Part shown: positions 33,709 through 45,342 of the stretch, piece after piece
Numbering within the stretch: position 1 is the first letter of the stretch
Layout of the letters: every line of letters starts with the position of its first letter
Assembly (NCBI GenBank): GCA_022925895.1
Contig: JAKSYS010000067.1
Location: forward strand, 1-64,000
DNA: 64,000 bases
Source of the DNA: Fragilaria crotonensis
Taxonomy: Eukaryota > Bacillariophyta > Fragilariophyceae > Fragilariales > Fragilariaceae
Direction of reading: 5' to 3'
The notes under the pieces: generated by a model
Seen by the model: the letters and a program-made list of their open reading frames with translations, nothing else
Database searches by the model: none
What the model was told of the DNA's origin: nothing
Position numbers and translations under genes: made by a program

Positions 33709-36504
33709 GGTGACCGCTGCTGAACCAGGTATGAAAGTTAAAGTACTCTGGAGGAGTGCTTTTCACGTGTGTTTTGCGAGAAACGTAAACTGGCACAACT
33801 GAATGTGAAGGATCGGTCGGGTTTCGTTCTGTAGGCGTCCCGTATGTTTGTACAGGACATCCGATGACGGATTCGAAGGCAATCACAGGGAAGGATGTAT
33901 ACCAGAACCTACAGCACAACGCTCACAGTTGGGTTTTTTGGGAGCTCTTTTTCAGCACAAGGACATACCTGGTGAAGGTTGTTCTCCACAGACAACACTT
34001 GGCGAGTGCTTTCAGACTCCTTGTGCAGTCACTCAAATGTCTCAAACATACTTCTGATTGAGTACCGTTTCAGTGCATAAATTGAGATACATATTATTGA
34101 GCATCTGTTGCATTGACGTATGAAATCCATTCAAATCTTTATAGTCACCAGTTACAACCTAGAACGAAGGGGTATGAAGTGTCCTACAAGAGCTATTCAC
34201 ATATATACTTTGTACGTCACAAGTAGTATATTGTGCTTTTCTTGCATCCAATGAATACGAACAAAAGAACATGAGGGGGACTAATGAATGCAGTATTCCA
34301 GTACCGGCAAACCAAGTCGATCACAATTGCAATATCCGACCGTTGTCGCAGCCAGCACGCAATGGAATACGTTCATATGTTTGCACGTGTTTCGATTCTG
34401 CGTGAACGTTGGATCTCGTAAACATTCTGAAACGCACTTCTACGCTCGTAACATTTGACACGTCGAGGCAACGGAGAACGCTCCGGGTTTCCCTGATGTC
34501 CCCTGAGAACTAACACACCTAATCGGATCCGCTATCTGAAAAAGTGAAACATACACATGGAGGAACAGAAGGTAAGAAAACTCAAGTTCTTAATTGAAGG
34601 GGCAGATGACAATGTTCTGTGCGATTTATTTGGATGCCGATGTTGGTCGTGTGCATAAACAGTTGCAGGACTCCATACATATCGCTCATGTGACGTGTCA
34701 TCGAGAAGCGGGGCATCGGTTTTGACCTTCCTATGTCGAACGACGTGAGACATCATCCGGAATGAATAAGTCCTTGGTACCTACGTTGTACTTACCACAA
34801 TAAGCTCGTTCTAGAGTTAAATGTGTAGTGCAAGTACTAGTACTCCATATACACTCCCACTTTCAACGACTTTTGTTCATACTAAAATGGGAGTACTATT
34901 CATCCTCTAATTGTTGCAATACCGGCGCTCTGTTGTCTTCTCCTTCAACACTCTAAAAATTTCGTGCGTCATGCGAATGCAATTGTTGCTAAACTCATTC
35001 CACCGAATCAAGGTACCGTAGTCCCAGTATCAAGTTCTACGTAAATTTGTACTAATCTAAAGCTCGAGGGTGCAGATGAGAGTTACTCCGTCCGAATATA
35101 GTAGTCCCACTTAAACTTTCAGTCGAGAAAATTCTGGCATTTCACCGAAACGTCATGTCATTTGCATTGCTCTAAATGAACACTATCGATCTATGTATAA
35201 CATCAAATGCATGCATTTCGATCTGAATGTTCAAAATTGAGTTTTCAGGTCGCAATTTTCCAAATAAATTTTTCTTAAGGCTTTAACTCGTGCAGATGAC
35301 CTCCCCGGTCCCAAAGCTTCCGTTACGACTTTTTCAACTATACATGACGAACACAAAACGTAATGGGGGCTAAACAAAAAAAATCGTTTACAGAATGCTG
35401 TGATACCAGAAAGGTCGCAGTCCTGACGGTAGTTTTGCATGAAGTCATTAACGGTCATTGTTCACCCCTTTATGTGCTTACTAAATCAATATTGCACCAT
35501 ATAGTAAAATCTAACGGATTTGGTTAATTAAAAATCGTGTCTCGAATTGCAAGGACACTTTTCCTCATACAAGGCTCATTCAAAACTTTATGTAACTATT
35601 AGTGGCTTTTACTTTGAATACTGTTCCGTTTCTATGTGTTTCATTCAACATGACATATGGAATGCCAATTATGCGGAATTTTTGTCACAATGCGGAAATT
35701 TCTCTAAGTAGCGTCGGTTGAGAGAGCGCATGCCTCGCCAACGTGTAGAAAGATGCCAACACCCTACGTCCAAATGACTGAAAGACACCGGATGGGAACC
35801 CCTTTAAAATATTAGTTGGGACTGCTATATCCGGACGGAGTACAGTACATTCGGTGTAAAGGAATAATACGTATGCAACGATTCAGACATAACGGCACAC
35901 GTCCTCATGTGCTATACCAATTCTACACTAATCATTATTAAGTGCAGTCCCGCTCCCATGTTTCACATTGTGACAGACGAAATTTGAAAATTGCACCCCT
36001 TGTGACGTGGGATCAGATCATTTATACTCCTACGCGGATGACCTTCGACCATGGTCGGAGTAATCCTACAAGGTACAAATATATAAATGAACACATAGAG
36101 AGATGTAAAGCATGCCAAAACGTTTGTATGACAGGTCGACGAACTCGGTACTCCTGTTCCTTGAGAGCGGGCATAACTTCGATGAACATCTCAATATTGG
36201 CTTACCCCGGTAACATAAATCGATAAAATCATGGCACCTTGTTCACGGTTCACGAGCCAAGGCAATTTCTGCTGTAGTACTCCGAGTACTAATACCACGT
36301 ATCCAACCGAGATAAAAGTGCCGATCAATTCTATTGAAGTAATAATTATGACCCCACGACCAGTCATTCTCTACATCAACGGTTCGAAGTTCGAACTCGT
36401 ATGTATCCATATGTACCAATCCCATCGTACTGAAACGGTACAAGTACGTGTGCGAAACGTAACAGCAAATCATGGAGTGATCTTATACAACTTACAACAC
36501 AGAA
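33709..36504. other. gene-poor region
   Basis: About 2.8 kb with no supported gene. Short frames on both strands lack recognisable motifs. TACTCCGAGTA occurs at 36278-36288. The first ~350 bases presumably contain the promoter of the gene starting at 33708. Confidence 0.5.
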
Positions 36505-36548
36505 AAAAAGTTTCAACGTTTCTCAACTGAGAAACCTTGAAACTTTTT
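36505..36548. repeat. 21-bp stem hairpin, one mismatch
   Basis: Left arm 36505-36525 (AAAAAGTTTCAACGTTTCTCA, 21 positions) and right arm 36528-36548 are reverse complements except at one base, with a 2-base loop. It could be a foldback element, a terminator-like hairpin, or the end of a mobile element. Confidence 0.75.
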
Positions 36549-38424
36549 AGTAGGTAACGGCAGAATGCCAAAACAAGTAAGCCAGCATATTGCTTCCAAT
36601 CACCAATCACGTTGTCAATTTAGTCACCTGCATTTTGTGTTCTAGTGCTTGCACCGTATGCAGCTTCATCATATCATTGATTGTGCACCATACTTAGTGT
36701 GTCATTTCTTTTATCATGGGAGGACAGAAGTTTACAAACAAAAAGCAGTGATTTTGAAAAATATCTTAGGACGCTTGAAGTAGGAAGGAGAAGCATAAGA
36801 ATGATGCAGCAAATGATGGAAGGAATGGAGCTTCAACATTTGCAAAGAGTTTCCTCAGGAGAACACAATTGAGGTATTAGGAAGCTTGGAATGTATCAAC
36901 TTTCAGTTCACAAGGTTGAAAGAATTCTTGATGACAAAAACAAAATTTTATCACATCCAAGTGCACTTCACTCAACTTTGGGAATGCATTGAAACGACAT
37001 GGTTTGAGCTGCAAAAATTTCTAGGATACAGCAATGCAACATATCAGATAGTGCCAGGAAGGAAGTATTCATCCTTTTGAATCAGTTTGGGGTTCTGTTG
37101 CATCCAATATACATTTCCCCTATCTTTCACTCACCACCAATCTACTACTTTATAGCTAGTGTCATATCTATGTTTTGCTCACTCTAGTTAGCTTGTAACC
37201 TACAGAGAACATCACTCCAATTACTATTATTCTTTCTTTACTATCAACAAGAACCCAATAAATGCTTTGAAAGCAATTTGCAACATAGTAATCCATTCAA
37301 TTCACCACTCCTCGCATACAGTACCTTTTCTGACCTGGTCTGATCTCTTCCGCCAACTCTTAAAGCCTTGGTGACTCTAATATCAGGTCCTCATCACCAT
37401 CCCCGGAGGATGGAAGCATGCCACCAGTGGCTGCAGCATGCTAATGAAAGTCACTCCTCTGGATGGCAGGTTGACTTTCAAATCACATCGGCAAGTGGTC
37501 ACCAGGCATTGGCTGCTGTTATCCTCATGGCTGCCCTGTGTTGTGCTGCATTGTTTTTTTCTGGATGGTGGCCTGCTGGCGACTTATGCCAGTGACTGGT
37601 ATGGCAGGTTCACTTTGATGTCATCATGAATTGATTCAGAACAAACATCAATGAAGTCCACACTGTTGTTGTAAGAATATGATTGATGGTCTTGGTGAAA
37701 GATCGAGGTCGGCGATTAACCCAATAGTTAGGTTCTATCTTTAATCTATGATACTACTACCTAGTACTTGTTGATTCCTGCAGCTACAAATCATCCGATT
37801 TTGTTTACCTTCATCCGGGGGTATACATTTGGGCCCTGGCGGTCTGAAAACGGTGACAACCCAATAATTATGTTTGTTTCGTTTACCTTGATCCCCAATT
37901 GCACAGGTGTAATTTGATTTCTTTTTTTGCGCCTAATATTTGTCCAAAATTGGAAGTATCTTTCCCGCCTGCGCCATTCATGTTCAGTTCTTGTAGCATT
38001 TTGTTAACAGGCAGCAGCACTGCAACATGTCACAGCCAACAATCATGGTACACCAAGAATACGGTATGATTTGTCACATTTTTCTATAAAACCTTGGTCA
38101 TATTGCACTATCAAGGCACACTTTCCCCAAGGATGTCAAGATCATCAACATGCCAATCTAAGAAAACACCAAAAAGACTAAAAACACCAGAACGCCTCAA
38201 TGATGCTTTTGCTCTGGTTGTGGCAAAGGCGCAAGTCAAGTGGCATGTCCCGTCACCATCTTCCCAGCTCTCCATCAACAGCTCATAGCATCAAAATTCC
38301 TCATTGCCAGCATCTCACAAACTATCCAAGTGCATCATCAGAAATGTCAAAGCTGTTGCTGTAAACCCCTGCATTGACAGTGGTTTTCCCAATGCTGACT
38401 TTGCTTGATAATGACAATCTGCAT
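36549..38424. other. left flank of the large transposon, probable transposon debris
   Basis: No intact gene. Plus-strand frames such as 36681-36872 (LRTLEVGRRSIRMMQQMMEG), 36886-37080 and 38094-38288 look like pieces of broken coding sequence. By position this may be the other half of the decayed element seen at 50370-52700, split by the insertion at 38425, but I could not match the two halves. Confidence 0.35.
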
Positions 38425-38440
38425 CTAAGGGTGCCAAAAC
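38425..38440 (+). repeat. left terminal inverted repeat of the 11.9-kb element
   Basis: Sixteen bases exactly complementary to 50278-50293; the next bases (TAAGT versus CAAGT on the other arm) extend the match with mismatches. Preceded by AT at 38423-38424. Confidence 0.8.
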
Positions 38441-38490
38441 TAAGTACCATAGTTGATACAAGAATTTTTTATCATATTTATTGGAAAAAT

Positions 38491-38635
38491 TTCAGGATTC
38501 CCATATTTAGTTCAGGATTCCTGAAGTTTTTTTCTGGTTTATTTATTTAGTTCAGGATTCCGACATTTGCTGTTTCCTCATTTTTATGAAGAATTTTTTT
38601 TGCTCCTGAACTACTGCAGTATTATTCCTGAGCTT
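38491..38635 (+). repeat. left subterminal repeat cluster
   Basis: TTCAGGATTC occurs at 38491, 38511 and 38551, with inverse copies TTCCTGAA (38518) and CTCCTGAAC (38603). The same TTCAGGA core is repeated near the right end. Such clusters bind transposase or accessory proteins in EnSpm elements; binding here is inference. Confidence 0.7.
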
Positions 38636-38639
38636 TTTT

Positions 38640-39545
38640 CTTCATTATTTCGATGCACATAAAACACCGAGTACTGTACGTGTTTTGTACGAAATACTGG
38701 AGTAGCATGGTGTATCGTGGGTGGACTATTGGTTGTGCCGTACAGTGTACAGTATACAGCGGTTTTTACAGTGCTGTCAGCTGGGATACTACCGTCGTAC
38801 TAGCGCAATGGTTCGTTGTTGGTTATACGCTGTACATTGTACGTTGTACAAGTAGCTATGGGCGTGTCTGGTGCATGGTGCATGGTGTTCGGTGCCTGCT
38901 ACAGTACGTTTAGTATGGTGCGGTGGTGTACAGTATGGTAGCTACGGCGTGGTCTGTGTGTATGGTAGTGTGGTACTGTGTACGGTACTTTCATTACTAT
39001 AGCGCTGTGTTTTGTGTACTACGGTATGGTGGTAGCGTATAATTTTTAGTACAGTATTGTATCATGCGAGTACTCCTATGACACTATGCTACGTACTACG
39101 TGATCTTGTGTTTTCAACAACAAACCGTAGAATTGTAGGCGATAGTATGTACTGATTAATTCTTTGGCACCAATACCAGTGCATGCTGTATATTTCTACA
39201 AGGAATTAATTCTTTTTCAGCCACAGTATTGTCTTTAGTAGAATCGTACGTGATTTTTTTTGCGGGAAGTGTCACATCTCACACTTCGTTCGTTGAGCAC
39301 TCCACCACTTGGTGTCATGCCCGACACCACATTGATGCTCCATTATTTGGCATCTTCGCTCCTTCTTCGTCCTTTCCCACCCACAAGACATTGCAGTCTT
39401 AAGTGGTAAGACTGCAAATGTGCTTTTTTTTCGTGTTGATTGTTGTGTTGATTGAATGTTTCCATCATGGTGATGGTCGAATGAGTTTTGAGGTACTCCC
39501 GTTGTGCCAGTACCGTTGTCTACGTACGGTGCTCAGGGTGCAGTC
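38640..39545. other. left arm of the transposon, non-coding
   Basis: Between the subterminal cluster and the tandem repeats, the sequence is GTAC-rich (38650-39080) and then contains the unit ACTTGGTGTCATGCCC (near 39307), which is repeated at about 39919. No gene is supported. Confidence 0.5.
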
Positions 39546-39917
39546 AAGTACTGGGACGAGTTCGCACGACAGTACCTTGGAGGTTACGGTGATACACTAC
39601 GTCGCGCCTGTACAGTCGTCTACCTACCGTACTTAGGGTGCTGCCAAGTACTGGGAGTACGACAGTACCTTGGAGGCTACGGTAATACACTACGTCGCGC
39701 CTGTACCGTGGTCTACGTACCGTACTTATGGTACTGCCAAGTACTGGGAATACGACAGTACCTTGGAGGCTACGGTACAACACTACCTTGTGCATGTACT
39801 GTTGTCTACGTACTGTACTCATGTTGCTATCAAGTACTGGGAGTATGACAGTACCTTGGTGGACGCTACGGTTTATTACAATACTACCTTGTGCCTGCTG
39901 TACGGTTGTCGATGTCA
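39546..39917 (+). repeat. tandem repeat, ~93-100 bp units, four copies
   Basis: Units start at 39546, 39646, 39739 and 39832 with AAGTACTGGG, followed by GACAGTACCTTGGAGG and GTCTACGTACCGTACT-like blocks. A fifth, isolated copy starts at 40177. The surrounding ~250 bp (about 39300-39545) is also repeated, more divergently, at about 39913-40176, so the arm has a higher-order duplication. Open frames through the repeats (for example 39504-39848) are consequences of the repeat. Confidence 0.8.
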
Positions 39918-40177
39918 CAACTTGGTGTCATGCCCAACACCGCATTGAATGTTTCATTCTGTGCTTGTCCCCTTTGCCCTTTGCTTCTTCTTCCTTTCCA
40001 CTAACAAGGGCACTTAACTGTCGTTCTTGTTCGTGAGTTTTTGATTGTTTTGTCCTATCAACACAAGAATGTTGTGTTGAATCGTCGTTTCCATCATTGT
40101 GAGCAACTGATTGATTTGTTGAGGTACTCCTGTTGTGCCTGTACCATTGTCTACGTACTGTACTCATGGTACTGTCA

Positions 40178-40613
40178 AGTACTGGGACGAGTTCGCACCA
40201 CGACAGTACCTTGGAGGCTTCCGTACAACATTGTGCTGGTACTGTACTCCAGTCTTTCTTGTTGACGTTGTGTCATTGCACATGATTGTATTTTCCAGCT
40301 TTCAATCTCACATCCTCCTCTTCTTCTCCTTTCATAATTAGGATCCTTGTCGACAAGTGTTGTGCTTCTCATTTTGTTGTTAATTGAGGGAATAAGTACT
40401 TCGTCTTGTGTGCGTGCTTCGATTGAGTTTGTAAGGCAATCTGTCATCTAGAATCCAATATTCGGTCATCTGCGAGAGATTCTCATTGATTTGAGTGAAT
40501 CAAACCAGATTGATCTACCGGTATTGGTTCTTTTTGTCAGTTGTCTGTTCGCATGCTCAAGAGTTGTATACACGCACACCAGTTGGAGGATTATTCATAT
40601 TTCAACCAACAAA
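40178..40613. other. spacer with isolated repeat copy, upstream of GNAT-ULP1 gene
   Basis: It holds the fifth copy of the tandem unit (to about 40260) and the presumed promoter of the gene starting near 40614. No coding sequence was recognised. Confidence 0.4.
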
Positions 40614-43600
40614 ATGGCAGAGGTTCCATCACTGTCCCCTGTCTCGTCAGCAAGGAGGAGTCCCTATGGATAAGGCGTACCTGTTCCGTGATGGTATGGA
40701 TGAATTCACACCACCTCCAGGAACAAAGGTCAATAAACAATTCAGATCGCAAGTTCGAGTCTTTTATCATCACCCGCTCGTGCTGTTTCAGAGTTTCCAC
40801 TACACATGTTCAGCTCTTGGTTTCAAGACCTCCCGTTGTCCAAGATTATGACTCAGAACGAAAGAGAGGACTCCAATGAAATTTGGCAATTCAAGGTAGT
40901 TACGTTGTACCCCACACGTGTCCAAACAAACAAAGCTGAGGCGACAAGGTTTAAGTGGGCGACAGAAGCTGCAAGGCAATTCTACAGCACATCATTCAAT
41001 TCTACAGAAGCTGATTTGAGCTCTATCGATCGTGCTGTGAATTCTGATCCATCAATAATGATTGTGGGGCGTCCTCTTGGAAAAGAAGATGACCCCTTCA
41101 AGAAATCTGTCATAGGGTGCCAAGACTCTGTTGTTATTGCATGCATTACATTTCGAAGTGGAATTGGAGATGAAGTTGGTGCGTCGTTGGTGCTTTGGCT
41201 GTTGATTGCAGAATCTGAATCACGGAAGCCATCCGGTCTTACATCCTGGAGACGGCAAGGGTTTGGACGTCTGATGTTAGTAATGCTCATCAAGCATTCA
41301 ACTTTTTTATTATTGTCTCACCGTGAGCTGTCACAATGTCAGGAGAGCCTACATGGTGTGGACATCTACTTGCAGTGTCCCCATGACGAGCCAAAGGAAT
41401 TCTACCAAGCCTGTGGGTTCCGTCAAATCAATCTCCAAGACACAACTGGCATTGAGTTTCTTCCCAAGACAATTGCCGACACCTTAATGGACGAGACCAC
41501 AGGTGGATTTGCATGGATTGTACCAGAGTCTGAGGAGCACTGCATTATCCCTCTGATGAAACTTTCTTCCGGTTCCCTTTTGAACAGTGCTGCTAACAGT
41601 GCTGCTGTCGAGGTTGTTGAAAGCAACAGTGATGTGATCAGTGCAACAAGAAATGATGGTTCCCCGCGTGCTGTTGTTGAGTCAGAGGAAGAAAGCAAGA
41701 TCAATATAGTCGCAAAATCGAGTGGTGGTTCCCCTTCCCTCGTGAGCAGTGATGTTTTGGAGATTGTGCAGAGCAACAATGAGACAGTCAGTGCACGGAA
41801 TGATGGTAGCAACACCAGAAAAACATTTGTATGGTGCCAATACCCTTCATCAACAATCGATCTCCAAGATGATGTTGCAAGTGGAGCATTGCTGACAAAT
41901 GCAGATCTGGAAGAGGCATTTACCGGTCTGGACTATTTGAACAACCTTCTTCCACCACCATTTGGTGACCTGGTTCTGCCTGACCAGTTGCGTGGTTTTG
42001 GAGAAATGGGATCACAGGAAAGGCTTGATCATAGCAAAAGTGGTGGGAAAACTTGGATGGCCACCCGTGAGCTGCAAATGATGACTTCACTCCTCATGAG
42101 GGATGGCAGGTATCACACATCAGTTGCAATCCTGTCTTTTGACGACATGCAGGTAATTCAAGGTTGCTTTGCACGTCTTCAACGTCATCTATCTGCAAAG
42201 AAGTACGAAAAACGACTTGATGGTAGCCAATGGAGCCGATCATGCAGAATGTCTTGCCCTTGTGAAAAAAAGGTATGGAAGTTCTAAGGAAGAACTTTAC
42301 CAGAAGTATGATGACCAAATGAATCGTGTTGTGAAGGAAGTCCTGTTGTTCTATCCAGGGCTTCTGCAGAAAAGGTTGATTGTGTTTCCTACGAATCTCA
42401 GCAACGATCATTGGGGGGCAACATTTGTTTTCAATGCTGGAGACGTTGTGGCTGCCACGGATGATGTATCATGCCTCCGGACATGTTTTTTTTCGCTATT
42501 GCAGTCTTCATCCCTCCGGCACGAGAAAAATTCCAAACAATGTCGGTGTTGTCTGGTTCCTGAACCTTGCCTTCAGTTACCAGGAGCAAAGGAAAAACAG
42601 TGCAAATGATAGCAGCACTCCAAACAAGATGAAGTGGCTCAGTCCGTTCGGACGAACCTTTTTTGGGCAAATGAAGGGCACCAATACATTCCCTGCATTG
42701 AGGGTGTTGGATAATGATGTTCTTCCCTGCAAGAAGATGGCCATAGCTGTGGGATTGGGATTATAGCTGCAATTGCAATAATTCTCCGAGATATCATTGG
42801 GACTCAAGATGGAGTTGCAGCGTACAACGAAATGTTTAGACGCGATCGCATGGAAATCCAGATGTCAACTGATGTGAAATCGAAGGAGCACATTTGCTGT
42901 TTTCCACAGGAATATTCACAAAACTGTTTAAAAGGGATGATTCGGCTTCCATTTCCTACTTGCATGCGATGAAAGCACAGTGGTTTTTGCTGTTTGATCG
43001 CATTGCAGAATTTCAACACGTCACAGTCCCAAAACGTCAGAATTCAAATCATTTGATGGATCCCTGTTACGGAAGTCTGAAGTTGGAACTTCAGACTTTC
43101 ACGTGGCCCTGGGTGCCAGTACCATCCAATGCCACAGAGGACGACAGTGTTACGTTGGAGGATGTTTCTTCCAGGGAGGATGTTTTGCCAAATGCCAATG
43201 AACGGAGTTTGCCATCAGAGGAGGATGTTGCCGATTTCAAACCATCTGGATCTGCTGATGGACCTGAACAACAGGAAGAAGATATTGATCTCAACGAAGC
43301 CTGGTGGAATGATCCTGCTAAGCTTCCCCGAGCAAGCAGGGTATGGAAAGGTGGGCCTCCTCGTACGTATGGTTATGGAGACATTCATGTACCTGATGAA
43401 TGCCCGAAATTACCTTTCGGAGAAAGTAGGTACAAAACATTGGTATCAGACAATGAAGTTGAGAAATTTAGAAAAAAGTGGCGAAAGAAAGGAGATGACG
43501 GTGAAGATCGACCAGTGCTTCTTAGGGATGAAGCAGCAATGAACAAATTCGTGGAGGACAGATTTTTGTACTGGGGTTGGAGCTCTACCAAAGATCACAT

Positions 43601-44005
43601 GAAGAATGTGGAAAGAAGCGGGCCGAGATGCAAAGAAAAATTGATGGATGTAAGAAGAAAAAGACAAAGGATGATTACAGAGAGCAGTACACGAAAGAAA
43701 TAAAGTTTATGAAGAAGGAAAGGAAGAAATTCAAAGGGCATTTGAATTGGAATGGACATTTGGCACTGAGGCCATGGTGCATGGCCTCAAGTACAACCCA
43801 CGTGAAGATACCTTTGTTGCACTTTTGGTTTACAATGTTAAGACAAAAGAAGGAAAGTTGGAAAGAAGGAAGAAAAAATTGCTGTTTCCAAAGACTGGAT
43901 CAAGGATGCCGATTATGCAAAAGGGTAATCCAACATGTCATTAACGTTGGAAACACGGATGGATTTGTACCTGTTCCTGAAGGAAACCATCCTCATTCAT
44001 ACTAA
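40614..44005 (+). CDS. transposon-borne GNAT acetyltransferase-ULP1 (C48) protease fusion
   Basis: The main frame 40806-42287 (493 aa) is joined by homology-free reading across several frame changes to frames ending at 44005. The start may be ATG 40614 or 40848. Residues ~20-240: GNAT-like fold with SWRRQGFGRLMLVML (acetyl-CoA loop R/Q-x-x-G-x-G) and EFYQACGFRQIN (the typical end of GNAT domains). After a Ser/Val-rich linker comes the protease: DLVLPDQLRGFGEM, the catalytic His in NLSNDHWGATFVFN (about 42398-42437), and QEDGHSCGIGI with oxyanion Gln and nucleophile Cys (about 42733-42765). A charged C-terminal part follows (EAWWNDPAKLPRASRVWKGG; ending NTDGFVPVPEGNHPHSY). Frame changes or short introns occur near 42170, 42470, 42735, 43600, 43750 and 43900. 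ULP1 genes riding on transposons are known from plants; the GNAT fusion is the unusual part. Confidence 0.65.
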
Positions 44006-44107
44006 AAGGTACATAAGCTGCGATACGTTCCCCACAGACACAATGGGTGTTTGATCCTCAGTCGAAAAGGTCCTTAAGAGCAACAGTGACTCACCAGGGG
44101 TAAACAT

Positions 44108-44932
44108 ATGAAGCAGATACAGGCCCCTGGTTACTGGGAGGTCATCTTTCATGGAGAAACACAGCCCATTCGAACTGATGAAGACTTTGTGAAACAATTT
44201 AAGACAGGATTCTTGGAGGAGGTCAAGCGTATGAGGTGTGGATTTGTTGACATACCAGTGGGCGATTTCAAAGAATCACATTTGCATGAATATCCCAAGC
44301 TGCAGGTTCCTGAAGCACCCCAGGTCCACTTTGTACAATCCGAAGGTGAAGATCTTTGTGTTTCAAAGTCATTGGCCAGTGCTTTATATGCAATTGGATT
44401 TGATAATGCTGCCAAATCCATTAACCATTTTGGTGAAAGTCACCTAAGAGGAGGTACTGTTGATGCCATTCGAAAGGTGGGACAGTTTGCTGAAACTCAG
44501 CTGCCTACATGGATCACCCGACAAGTTCTGAAGAGACCACACATGTTTGATTGGCAACTCCTTCAAGAACAAATGAAGGACACAATGGTATTGGCTGTGC
44601 TCAATGAATCCGATGGAAATGGTTCACATGCAGTTACCATTCACAGTGGGTATGTGTATGATGCAAATGAAGTGGTTGCAATTCCTCTCTGCAAGGAGGC
44701 CTTGGATTATTGCTGCTCAACCTCAACTGTGAAGAATGAGTTTGTGAGCTTTCGGAAGGCAACTCTCTTTTTTTATGATGGCCCAGACATCAACAGGAAG
44801 GCAAGTTTTACTCTTTGGGTAGATTCAAACAAGCGAAAGCGAGCCGATGGTGATGGTCCAAAGATTGTGAGGGCTCGGACAGACGATGGCAACATGTTTC
44901 CTTTAGGTACTTTGATGCAACAAGCTAGCTAA
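44108..44932 (+). CDS. transposon-borne possible papain-fold cysteine peptidase
   Basis: 274 residues, frame intact. ATG at 44108, though coding-like sequence just upstream (43990-44100) hints at an earlier exon. A candidate nucleophile lies in GEDLCVSKSLASALYAIGF, and a candidate His plus Asp/Asn in GSHAVTIHSGYVYDANEVV, the order and spacing seen in papain-fold enzymes. C-terminal Lys/Arg cluster SNKRKRADGDGPK looks like a nuclear localisation signal. I cannot name the family; OTU-like or C39-like folds are alternatives. It follows the GNAT-ULP1 gene by about 100 bases on the same strand and faces the transposase. Confidence 0.55.
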   Translation: MKQIQAPGYWEVIFHGETQPIRTDEDFVKQFKTGFLEEVKRMRCGFVDIPVGDFKESHLHEYPKLQVPEAPQVHFVQSEGEDLCVSKSLASALYAIGFDNAAKSINHFGESHLRGGTVDAIRKVGQFAETQLPTWITRQVLKRPHMFDWQLLQEQMKDTMVLAVLNESDGNGSHAVTIHSGYVYDANEVVAIPLCKEALDYCCSTSTVKNEFVSFRKATLFFYDGPDINRKASFTLWVDSNKRKRADGDGPKIVRARTDDGNMFPLGTLMQQAS

Positions 44933-45342
44933 GCGAATTTGGATGCCCACTCTGTATATGGTTTTGTCTCAAGAACTGTGGAACTGTTGTGTGAGATGGA
45001 TATAACAAAACAAGGGGCCACGACAGTGTTTCCAGAGACAAGGTGGTATGTTGGAGACCACTTCCACCCTCAACAGTGTTGACTCGTGTTCTTTAATTTC
45101 TTCTGTTGTTGATTGAACAACCAGTTGGTATCTCTCGTCCGGATCCTGGGTGAGTCAACAACAACTACAAGAGCCAAACGACAGGAAACTTCCCATGTTC
45201 CCCAAAGTCAATTATCATCCAGTCATGTATGGGACCATCGGACTGATAGCAGGGATGACATCGAAAGGTGTGGACATCTCGTTTGTATTCAGTACAAAAT
45301 GTTATTGAGTCGGATTCCTTAAAGGAATCAAAAGAAACTCAA
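44933..45342. other. convergent spacer inside the transposon
   Basis: 410 bases lie between the 3' ends of the peptidase-like gene (plus) and the transposase (minus). No supported coding sequence. Confidence 0.5.

Noticed and set aside
35231-35458. 75-residue minus-strand frame as a gene
   Set aside because: No recognisable motif, no neighbours, composition like the surrounding gene-poor DNA.
39403-39848. Open frames through the transposon's left arm as protein genes
   Set aside because: They follow the 93-100-bp tandem repeat on both strands; the frames are a by-product of the repeat.
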